A DNA stretch of 64,000 bases from Nocardia sp. NBC_01730 (GTDB lineage: Bacteria > Actinomycetota > Actinomycetes > Mycobacteriales > Mycobacteriaceae). Below, piece by piece: positions 58,079 through 64,000 of this stretch. Under the pieces are notes generated by a model. It was not told where the DNA came from. It searched no databases and was given only the letters and a program-made list of their open reading frames with translations. The position numbers were made by a program, and so were the translations under genes. The stretch lies in contig NZ_CP109162.1 in assembly GCF_035920445.1 (NCBI RefSeq), positions 8,370,001 to 8,434,000 on the forward strand, in the 5' to 3' direction. Numbering within the stretch: the stretch's first letter is position 1; every line of letters starts with the position of its first letter.

Positions 58079-58263
58079 GCTGTAGGAGCGGTCGCCCTGT
58101 TCGTGGTCGTTTTCCTCGAGCCGGATGAGGTAGGCGCGCCGCTCGCAATCCGATTGCGAAAGGCCATCGGTTCTCTGTGCTGTCTCTTCGCCTGCCATGC
58201 GAGGTGGCGGTGCTGTCGACGGTCGTCCAGATGTCCGGGAAGCGGTCCGAGCGAGGGTGAATA

Positions 58264-58279
58264 TGTGAGTTAGATCACA
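58264..58279. promoter_or_regulatory. CRP/GlxR-type binding site
   Basis: TGTGAGTTAGATCACA is a full match to the TGTGA-N6-TCACA consensus, including T and A at the preferred inner positions. It lies upstream of a likely -10 (TTTAGA at 58305) and of the riboswitch-led NlpC/P60 gene. Confidence 0.75.
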
Positions 58280-58309
58280 TGCTGAGAATTTGCTGATCCA
58301 AAGGTTTAG

Positions 58310-58522
58310 AGCATGGGTGCGCGGCATAATCGCCATGTTGCTGCTGTTGCTCGGGTCAACTCCTGGGGCGGCAGTGTCTATTCGCGGAGTTGTCCTACCT
58401 GAAATGCGCTGCGTCGGGCGCGTATTTGCCGGGCGCGGTGACTGCGGCCCCAGGGTGACCACCCTGGTGCTGTGCGTTAGCCGGGGCCGTCGGACGGCGG
58501 CCCGTCAGCAAGGCCGACGGAA
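58310..58522 (+). ncRNA. Candidate c-di-AMP (ydaO-type) riboswitch
   Basis: The leader ends in CCCGTCAGCAAGGCCGACGG (58501-58520), close to the conserved 3' block CCCGUCAGC...GUCGGC of ydaO riboswitches, and has GGGTCAACTCCTGGGG (about 58353) near the expected 5' block. In actinobacteria this class sits before wall-hydrolase genes, as here. Several positions deviate from consensus, so a covariance model is needed to confirm it. Confidence 0.5.
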
Positions 58523-58532
58523 GGGCGAGCAC

Positions 58533-59057
58533 GTGACAAGGAAATTGCTGCGCCGCGTTGTACTCGGATTCTTGGTATCTACCCTCGCGACATTCGTCCT
58601 CGCCGGACCGGTCTGGTCCGACACCGGCAGTGCCTCCGGTAGCGGGCCCAGCGGCGGTTCCGGTTCGGGATCCGGCAGTGCCAGCGGCTCGGCCGCGCTG
58701 CCGGTGCCCAGCTATTACGGCCTCGGCGCGCTGGCGGCGGCCGTGACACAGATCGGAAAGCCCTACCAATGGGGCGGCACGGGGCCGTTCGCCTGGGACT
58801 GCTCGGGCCTGGTCCAGTGGGCCTATCGTCAGGTCGGGGTCAACTTGCCGCGCACAACCTGGCAGCAGGCGAGGGCGGGCGTGTCGGTCCCACGCAGCGC
58901 CCTCTCGATCGGCGACGTGGTGGTGCTGAACAGCGACGGCTCACACGTCGGTATCTACGCGGGCCTCGGCCAGGTGCTCAACGCGTACGACTGGGGAGTG
59001 CCGGTCGGCTTCACGCCGCTCAAGCAGTTCGACATCTACGCCATCCGCCGCTTCTGA
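58533..59057 (+). CDS. Secreted NlpC/P60 hydrolase, third copy
   Basis: This 174-residue protein has a signal peptide (cleavage near VWSD, residue 30), a Gly/Ser-rich linker (about 31-58) and an NlpC/P60 domain. Cys90 (DCSGL) and His138 (DGSH) are present; the third catalytic place is Asn150 (VLNAYD) where the other two enzymes in this window have His. Asn is allowed in the family, so activity is likely. The GTG has GAAGGGCGAG upstream, directly after the riboswitch-like fold. Control by a CRP box plus c-di-AMP riboswitch would resemble that of rpfA in M. tuberculosis. Confidence 0.87.
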   Translation: MTRKLLRRVVLGFLVSTLATFVLAGPVWSDTGSASGSGPSGGSGSGSGSASGSAALPVPSYYGLGALAAAVTQIGKPYQWGGTGPFAWDCSGLVQWAYRQVGVNLPRTTWQQARAGVSVPRSALSIGDVVVLNSDGSHVGIYAGLGQVLNAYDWGVPVGFTPLKQFDIYAIRRF

Positions 59058-59196
59058 GCACACCGTGCAGGCGGAACACGGTGTCGCTCAACGGAAGTCG
59101 GCGTCATCCGGACCGAGTGTTGGTTGGCCGGCACGAGAACGACCCGGACCCGCCACAGGTGCGGATCGGGGCCGTATGCGTGGCGCCGCATGCGGT

Positions 59197-59592
59197 TCAG
59201 TCGAACTGGATGACCCCCTGGCATCCGCTGCCCGCGCTCCCGGACCACGGGGGCGACACCACCTGGAATGGGAGCGGCCCCGGCTGGTTCACGCCGAGGT
59301 CCACTCGGGTCACTGTCCAGTAGAAGGTGTCCGGCAGCGGCAGCTGGACGTCCTTGTCCGGGATCGCCAGCGCCGCCCCGGTTGTCGGGTTTCCCGCGGT
59401 CACCACGTCGAGGATGACACGCGTTCCCGCCTTCGCCTGGATGACGGTCTTGCTGCAGTTGCCGTTGGCGAAGCCCAGCTGCACTGTTTGCTGCTCGGCC
59501 GCCGCGGGGCCCGCTGCGGCCGAGATCAGGGCTATTGCGGCCCCGCCGGTCATGGCCAGGTGACGCACACAACGACTCGGAATCATGCTCAC
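59197..59592 (-). CDS. Small secreted protein, unknown function
   Basis: The 131-residue protein has a signal peptide (AAAGPAAAEQ, cleavage near residue 33) and a beta-rich mature part with two cysteines (GNCSKT and GSGCQG) that probably form a disulfide. The pattern TVIQAKAGTRVILDVVTAGN recalls cupredoxin-like folds but lacks copper ligands. I do not recognise a family. The GTG at 59592 is preceded by GAGAGGTG; an ATG two codons later is possible. Confidence 0.65.
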   Translation of the reverse strand: MSMIPSRCVRHLAMTGGAAIALISAAAGPAAAEQQTVQLGFANGNCSKTVIQAKAGTRVILDVVTAGNPTTGAALAIPDKDVQLPLPDTFYWTVTRVDLGVNQPGPLPFQVVSPPWSGSAGSGCQGVIQFD

Positions 59593-59677
59593 GAACGCAC
59601 CTCTCTGCTCGAACAGGAACGTGGAGAAACAGCGAGCTCCGGATCGGCGACGAGAAGCAATGCGTGGTGTAACCAGC

Positions 59678-59699
59678 GTCGCCGATCGCAATCGGCGAC
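59678..59699 (-). promoter_or_regulatory. Hairpin at the start of the secreted-protein mRNA
   Basis: GTCGCCGAT-CGCA-ATCGGCGAC is a perfect 9-bp stem just after a TATGCT -10 candidate (59700-59705, minus strand). It would fold at the very 5' end of the mRNA, stabilising it, or act as an operator. Confidence 0.4.
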
Positions 59700-59745
59700 A
59701 GCATAGCCGTAAGCTATAGGATGCGGCTGGGCGCGGGGGTGTCCG

Positions 59746-60645
59746 TCAGTTGCCGAGGTCTGCGGCGAGCTTGCGCAGCAGCGGTCCGTACTGCGGATGC
59801 GCCAGCGCCGAGGCGAATTGCGCGACCAGGTAGTCGGCCGGATTGCCGGTGTCGTACCAGCGGCCCCGGATCACCTGGCCGAACACCGGGTTGTCCGCGG
59901 CATACACGTTGATCGCGTCGGTCAGGTACACCTCGCCGGTGCGGTGCTCGTACCACGCGTCGGTCTGGATGCGCAGTTCCTCGATGATGCCGGGCGTGAC
60001 CACGTAGCCGCCGATCGCGGCGAAATCCGACGGCGCGTCCTTCGGCTTCGGCTTCTCCCGCAGCCCGGTGATGCGCAGCAGACCGCTGCCGTGGTCGTCG
60101 GCCACCACCGGAACGCCGTAGCGCTGTGATTCGGCGGGGTCCATCGGCATCAGTGCGAGTACCGGGGCTCCTGTGGCTTCGTAGGCGTCGATGAGCTGCT
60201 GGGCGCGCGGTACCTCGGCGACGAACACGTCGTCCGGCCACAGCACGAGCATCGGCTCGTCGCCGAGGTTGCGGGCGGCGTTGAGCACCGGGGTGCCGTT
60301 GCCGTACGGGCCGTGCTGATCGAGGTAGGTGATGTGGCCGAGCCGGGACAGCTCACCGACCTCCTCGACCGCGTCGGCGAAGGCAGGTTTTCCGTCCGCG
60401 CGGAGCTGGGCCACCAATGCCGGGTTCGGACGGAAGTGGTCCTGGATCAATGATTTTCCGCCGCTGACCACGATGGTGATGTCGGTGATGCCCGAGGCGA
60501 CCAGCTCACGGACCGTGTGCTCGATCACCGGCTGGTCGCCGACCGGCAGCATCTCTTTGGGGATGGCCTTGGTCAGCGGGAGCAGCCGGGAGCCGATACC
60601 GGCGGCCGGGATGACGGCCTTACGGATCTTCATGCGTTCGATCAT
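59746..60645 (-). CDS. galU: UTP-glucose-1-phosphate uridylyltransferase
   Basis: GalU makes UDP-glucose. The 299-residue product has KAVIPAAGIGSRLLPLTKAIPKEMLP, the nucleotide-binding signature, PDDVFV and GRWYDTGNPADYL. The start is ambiguous: GTG 60648, ATG 60645 and ATG 60633 are all open and none has a good ribosome binding site. TTGACA about 85 bp upstream (60730) may be its -35. The 243-bp gap to the next, divergent gene also holds a TACT...AGTA dyad. Confidence 0.95.
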   Translation of the reverse strand: MIERMKIRKAVIPAAGIGSRLLPLTKAIPKEMLPVGDQPVIEHTVRELVASGITDITIVVSGGKSLIQDHFRPNPALVAQLRADGKPAFADAVEEVGELSRLGHITYLDQHGPYGNGTPVLNAARNLGDEPMLVLWPDDVFVAEVPRAQQLIDAYEATGAPVLALMPMDPAESQRYGVPVVADDHGSGLLRITGLREKPKPKDAPSDFAAIGGYVVTPGIIEELRIQTDAWYEHRTGEVYLTDAINVYAADNPVFGQVIRGRWYDTGNPADYLVAQFASALAHPQYGPLLRKLAADLGN

Positions 60646-60875
60646 CACATACCGCGGCGCGTCACAAGCTCGGTCCCCGCGGTTCGTCGGCGGTTCATCG
60701 ATACTGATTAGTACATCGTTCGGTGTGTCAAAAGAGCAGATCAGGGCCATTTCGTCGAGGAAGGTGGCGGCAGGCGGCACGCTCTGGCGTGCGCTGGTTC
60801 CGACAGGGAACAAGCAGCTAGCGCACAGCCATCGGACAGCGTCGCCGCATGTCGGGATCTGTCGGTGGCCGGGCG

Positions 60876-60881
60876 TACATT
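60876..60881 (+). promoter_or_regulatory. -10 hexamer of leaderless small gene before dinB
   Basis: TACATT is followed by seven bases and a GTG start with no ribosome binding site. Confidence 0.4.
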
Positions 60882-60888
60882 GCTCGCC

Positions 60889-61098
60889 GTGAGCACCGAC
60901 AAGGCGACCGCCGCCGGGATCGTCGAGCGCCTGGCCGGGCCTGTGGTCCGAGTAGGGGGCGCGTTCGGCGAGCAAGGCCGGCGCGGCGACGACAAGCTGG
61001 TCGGCCTGATCGCGGACATCATGTCGTTCGGGCGGCGCATCGCCCTGTCACGCCCCCGGATTCCCGGGTTCGGACAACATGCGGCGAAACCTCGGTGA
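60889..61098 (+). CDS. Small hypothetical protein coupled to dinB
   Basis: I do not recognise this 69-residue protein. It is hydrophilic with a central amphipathic segment ([19 protein letters not shown]) and a basic C-terminus. The TGA overlaps the GTG of dinB (GTGA), so it is co-transcribed and translated with the polymerase. The leaderless start fits other genes here. A role in modulating dinB is possible but untested. Confidence 0.6.
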   Translation: MSTDKATAAGIVERLAGPVVRVGGAFGEQGRRGDDKLVGLIADIMSFGRRIALSRPRIPGFGQHAAKPR

Positions 61099-62501
61099 GC
61101 GGGCAGCATCCGCCTGTGCTCGCCGACGCGGATACCGCGGCGCGGCGATGGGTTCTGCACATCGATATGGACGCGTTCTTCGCGTCGGTCGAACAGCTGA
61201 CGCGACCGACGCTGCGCGGCCGTCCCGTCCTGGTCGGCGGTACCGGCGGACGCGGCGTCGTGGCCGGAGCCAGCTATGAGGCCAGGGTCTTCGGTGCCCG
61301 CTCGGCGATGCCGATGCATCAGGCGCGCAGGCTCGTCGGCGTGACCGCGGTGGTGGTGCCGCCGCGCGGCGCGGTCTACAGCGTGCTGAGCGGCCAGGTC
61401 TTCGACGCGCTGCGCAGCCGGATTCCGGTGCTGGAGACGCTGTCGTTCGACGAGGCGTTCGGCGAGCCCGCCGAGTTGGCGGGCGCAACGGTGGCGCGGG
61501 TGTACGAGTTCTGCGCGGAACTGCGCGCGTTGGTGCGCGAGCGCACCGGGCTGACCGCATCGGTCGGCGCTGGCATGGGAAAGCAGCTGGCAAAGATCGG
61601 CTCCGGGCTGGCCAAACCCGATGGGATTCGGGTGATTTCGCCGGTCGAGCAGCAGCGGTTGCTCGCCGGGCTTCCGGTGCGCAAGCTGTGGGGGATCGGG
61701 CCGGTCGCGCAGAGCAGGCTGCGCTCGTTGGGCATCGAGACCGTGGGTGCTTTTGCCGCACTGCCGGAATCGGAGGCGGTGTCGATTCTCGGCGGCAGTG
61801 TCGGCGCGGCCCTGCACCGGCTGGCGCGCGGCATCGATGACCGTCCGGTCGCCGAGCGTGCCGAGGCCAAGCAGATCAGCGCGGAGACCACCTATGAGAC
61901 CGACATCGTCACCCTGGCCCAGTTGCGCCCGGCCATCGAGGACATGGCCGCCGCCGCGCACCGGCGCCTGGCCGGTGACGGACGCGCGGCCCGCACCGTG
62001 GTGCTCAAGCTGAAGAAATCCGACATGAGCGTCGTCACCCGCTCCTACACGCTGCCCTACGCGACCGAGGACTTGGCGGCTCTCGCCGCCGCCGCGCAGC
62101 GTTCGGCGCTGGACCCACAAGAGCTGGGTCCGATCCGGCTGGTCGGGGTGAGCTACGGCGGCCTGTCGACGGTCCGCCAGGAATCGTTGTTCCCGGAACT
62201 CGACCGAGGTCCAGTTGCCGAGATCGCCGAGGAGCAGCCGGAAGCCGCCGAGCCCCCGCGATTCGACGACACGGTTGGTGCGTCGCAAGCCGTCGCCGCG
62301 CCCACACTGCCGGTCAGCGTCTGGCATCCAGGCATGGACGTGACGCATCCCGAGCACGGCCACGGCTGGGTGCAGGGCGCTGGGCTCGGGGTGGTGACCG
62401 TCCGCTTCGAAACCCGTTCGACCGGACCGGGTCCCGCGCGCACCTTCGCCGCCGCCGACGCCGCGCTCGCCCGGGCCGACCCCTTGGACAGTCTGCTCTG
62501 A
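61095..62501 (+). CDS. dinB: Y-family DNA polymerase IV
   Basis: DinB copies past DNA damage with low fidelity. The 468-residue product has [13 protein letters not shown] (Asp24, Asp26) and SFDEAF (Asp119, Glu120) as the metal-binding acids, and the steric gate is in FFASVE. A clamp-binding motif QESLFPEL begins at residue 362. The length equals Rv1537 (DinX), which also follows ileS. The GTG start overlaps a small upstream gene; no LexA box was seen at the start. Confidence 0.93.
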   Translation: MSGQHPPVLADADTAARRWVLHIDMDAFFASVEQLTRPTLRGRPVLVGGTGGRGVVAGASYEARVFGARSAMPMHQARRLVGVTAVVVPPRGAVYSVLSGQVFDALRSRIPVLETLSFDEAFGEPAELAGATVARVYEFCAELRALVRERTGLTASVGAGMGKQLAKIGSGLAKPDGIRVISPVEQQRLLAGLPVRKLWGIGPVAQSRLRSLGIETVGAFAALPESEAVSILGGSVGAALHRLARGIDDRPVAERAEAKQISAETTYETDIVTLAQLRPAIEDMAAAAHRRLAGDGRAARTVVLKLKKSDMSVVTRSYTLPYATEDLAALAAAAQRSALDPQELGPIRLVGVSYGGLSTVRQESLFPELDRGPVAEIAEEQPEAAEPPRFDDTVGASQAVAAPTLPVSVWHPGMDVTHPEHGHGWVQGAGLGVVTVRFETRSTGPGPARTFAAADAALARADPLDSLL

Positions 62502-62698
62502 CAAACGCCCGCGACGGCTCGACATTGCCCGGTCGGACGCGTACGTTCGCTGCCGACGACATCCGTCTGTCCCGTGTGGATCTCGGCGGTGGTTTCCGCC
62601 GCCGGGTAGCCTGGGGCCTCGTGCAGCGCCGCCGGTTCGGGTGACGGCTGCCATGGTGGAACACGACACGGACCTACTCGAACGTAAAGGACGAGCAG

Positions 62699-63199
62699 TT
62701 GAAGCTTCGTAAGACTGGACGCATCGCGATCGCAGGCCTTGCCATCGTCGCCGCGCTTGGCATGACCGCCTGCGGCAGCGACGACAAGGACAGCAAGCCC
62801 GCCGCCAAGACGTCGACCAGCGCCAAGGCGTCGGCGGCCGCGAGCGCGAACCTGCCGCCGGTCCCCACCGTCGCGGAGCTGAACACCGCCATGACGCGGG
62901 CACTGGACCCGTCGGTGCCCGCCTCGGAGAAGCTGGACAACGTCCAAGGCGCCGAAACCGATCCGACGCTGCCGGACCGGCTGTCGCAGGCCGTGTCCGG
63001 CGCCGACGTGAAGATCGAGGTCACCGACGTGACCTCGTTCGGCGACAGCGTGAACGCCAAGGCCAAGTTCACTCTGAACGGCCAGGACAACATTGTCGAG
63101 GTGCCGTTCGTCGCCGACAACGGCAAGTGGAAGATCCAGAAGGCATGGGCCTGCACAATGCTGACCAACCTGGGCCAGCAGTCGGCCGCCTGCGGCTGA
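62699..63199 (+). CDS. Lipoprotein with MTB12-like domain
   Basis: The 166-residue protein has a lipoprotein signal with lipobox GMTAC (Cys25), an Ala/Ser/Lys-rich linker (about 26-52) and a C-terminal domain (PTVAELNTAMTRALDPSVPAS...GKWKIQKAWACTML) like that of low-molecular-weight antigen MTB12 (CFP-2). Two cysteines at the end (AWACTM, AACG) may pair. It should be membrane-anchored and exported. The TTG at 62699 is preceded by AAAGGACGAG. Confidence 0.85.
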   Translation: MKLRKTGRIAIAGLAIVAALGMTACGSDDKDSKPAAKTSTSAKASAAASANLPPVPTVAELNTAMTRALDPSVPASEKLDNVQGAETDPTLPDRLSQAVSGADVKIEVTDVTSFGDSVNAKAKFTLNGQDNIVEVPFVADNGKWKIQKAWACTMLTNLGQQSAACG

Positions 63200-63213
63200 T
63201 TCGCTCGACAGGT

Positions 63214-63251
63214 CGGGCCGGCCGCCGGGATCTGCCCCGGTCGCCGGCCCG
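63214..63251. terminator. Terminator after the MTB12-like gene
   Basis: CGGGCCGGC pairs with GCCGGCCCG as a perfect 9-bp stem with an inner CCGGG/CCCGG hairpin, 14 bp after the stop. Confidence 0.7.
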
Positions 63252-63438
63252 TCGTCGTCGCACGGCCGACCATCCGACCTCATCGCCCGCTCCGGGCGGG
63301 CACGGCTGTCGTTCCGGGCTGTCCTGATCGAAATTTCCTGTGCGACCGGGAATATGTCTTGTCCAGCCGGGCAGCGCGGCCTGGACCGATCCGAACGTGA
63401 AGCTTGCCAGCTCTGCGATCCGGGGCCGGCGGCACCGC

Positions 63439-63948
63439 CTACTGAATTATCCGCAGGATCGCGCACGTCGAGTTGGCGTGCGCGTAGAGGTCGCCGTCTG
63501 TGACGCCGAGGAGGCGAGCCTCCGCGCTGGCGGTGGTGGGCCCCACGTGGATCGCGGTGCCTTCGCAGCGCAGGGTTCGGGTGTCGATGCGCACAGGGCG
63601 CAGCACATGGATGCCGATCTGGACGGAGGTGGATCTCGTGGCGCCGGGCAGCCTCGTCATCACCGCGGCGGCGAGTGCCGATTCCAGCAGGGCGGTCACG
63701 AAGCCGCCGTGCACGCTGCCCATCGGATCGAGCAGGTGATCGCCCGGCTCGCCCTCGAACACCACCGTCCCGTCGCCGACCTGTACCAGCCGGAAGCCGA
63801 GCGTGCTCATGATCGGGGCCTCCGGGAACCGTCCGTCGAGCGCTTCCTGCAAGATCTCACGGCCGGTCATGTGCTCGATGTCGGGCGTCGCTTCAGGACG
63901 TGGCCGCCAGGAGTGTGTGCGGGGGTGGAGAGGTTGCGGTGCTGCCAT
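63439..63948 (-). CDS. PaaI-type hotdog thioesterase
   Basis: The 169-residue protein has the PaaI motif GSVHGGFVTALLESALAAAV in a hotdog fold, which hydrolyses acyl-CoA thioesters. The polar 40-residue N-terminus is not conserved. The substrate is unknown. The ATG at 63948 is preceded by TAGCGT six bases upstream, suggesting a leaderless mRNA. It is convergent with the MTB12-like gene. Confidence 0.85.
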   Translation of the reverse strand: MAAPQPLHPRTHSWRPRPEATPDIEHMTGREILQEALDGRFPEAPIMSTLGFRLVQVGDGTVVFEGEPGDHLLDPMGSVHGGFVTALLESALAAAVMTRLPGATRSTSVQIGIHVLRPVRIDTRTLRCEGTAIHVGPTTASAEARLLGVTDGDLYAHANSTCAILRIIQ

Positions 63949-63954
63949 GGGTCG

Positions 63955-63960
63955 ACGCTA
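63955..63960 (-). promoter_or_regulatory. -10 hexamer of leaderless thioesterase gene
   Basis: TAGCGT on the minus strand is six bases before the ATG at 63948. The last 40 bp of the window hold nothing else I can name. Confidence 0.4.
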
Positions 63961-64000
63961 CGAGTGTCGCGGAGCGAGCAAAAGCGTCGGATCCGACACG

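Noticed and set aside
55217..58462. A very long open frame antisense to ileS, and similar ones antisense to the uvrC-like, qcr and aroG genes
   Set aside because: High third-codon GC in the real gene leaves the opposite frame open; the predicted proteins are Arg/His/Gly-rich with no family resemblance.

Overview
The window is high-GC actinobacterial DNA of the Corynebacteriales, most likely a Nocardia. Gene order follows the Mycobacterium tuberculosis Rv2188c-Rv2144c block (pimB', NlpC/P60, trpD, ctaE-qcrCAB, aroG, pknL, mptA, idsA, metF, lppM, dcw cluster, sepF, wag31), then runs into an ileS-dinX segment. An ultrashort ileS T-box leader and carotenoid genes fit Nocardia. The species call is inference from synteny and protein resemblance; no database search was run.

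Layout. 1-5.2 kb (minus strand): mannosyltransferase PimB' (cut by the window edge), a membrane-anchored HExxH protein and two secreted NlpC/P60 hydrolases. 5.2-9.1 kb: a DEDDh exonuclease/UvrC-type fusion, a stand-alone Lrp/AsnC effector domain, trpD and a small unknown gene. 9.3-13.6 kb: ctaE-qcrC-qcrA-qcrB, the cytochrome bc1-aa3 respiratory branch. 13.7-18.4 kb: a 3'-5' exoribonuclease, DAHP synthase AroG, Ser/Thr kinase PknL and, divergently, the Rv2175c-like DNA-binding protein. 18.9-32.3 kb: a split carotenoid locus (crtB, crtI, GGPP synthase, crtO ketolase, cruF-like hydratase, GT2 glycosyltransferase) interleaved with lipoglycan, folate and lipoprotein genes (mptA, metF, lppM) and ending in a GNAT gene and a divergent HEPN gene. 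32.4-54.6 kb: DUF3040, then mraZ-rsmH-ftsL-pbpB-murE-murF-mraY-murD-ftsW-murG-murC-ftsQ-ftsZ-pgeF-yggS-sepF-yggT-wag31, with most stops overlapping the next start by 4 bp. 54.6-64 kb: T-box-controlled ileS, a third NlpC/P60 gene with a CRP-type box and a candidate c-di-AMP riboswitch, a small secreted protein, galU, Y-family polymerase dinB, an MTB12-like lipoprotein and a PaaI-type thioesterase.

How it works together: most genes build or remodel the cell envelope. MurC-F, MraY and MurG make lipid II; PbpB/FtsW polymerise it at the FtsZ-SepF septum; Wag31 directs polar growth; the NlpC/P60 enzymes cut stem peptides; PimB'/MptA make PIM/LM/LAM-type lipoglycans; PknL/Rv2175c add signalling.

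The least explained signals are (1) short repeat cassettes lying exactly between the stop of one gene and the start of the next, able to encode mini-ORFs that overlap both neighbours (2.5, 23.4, 34.9, 46.3, 51.2, 52.1 kb); (2) a separate ~135-bp palindromic element at 0.9 and 18.5 kb, the latter partly duplicated in tandem; and (3) eleven starts preceded by a -10 hexamer 6-7 nt upstream, a signature of leaderless mRNAs.
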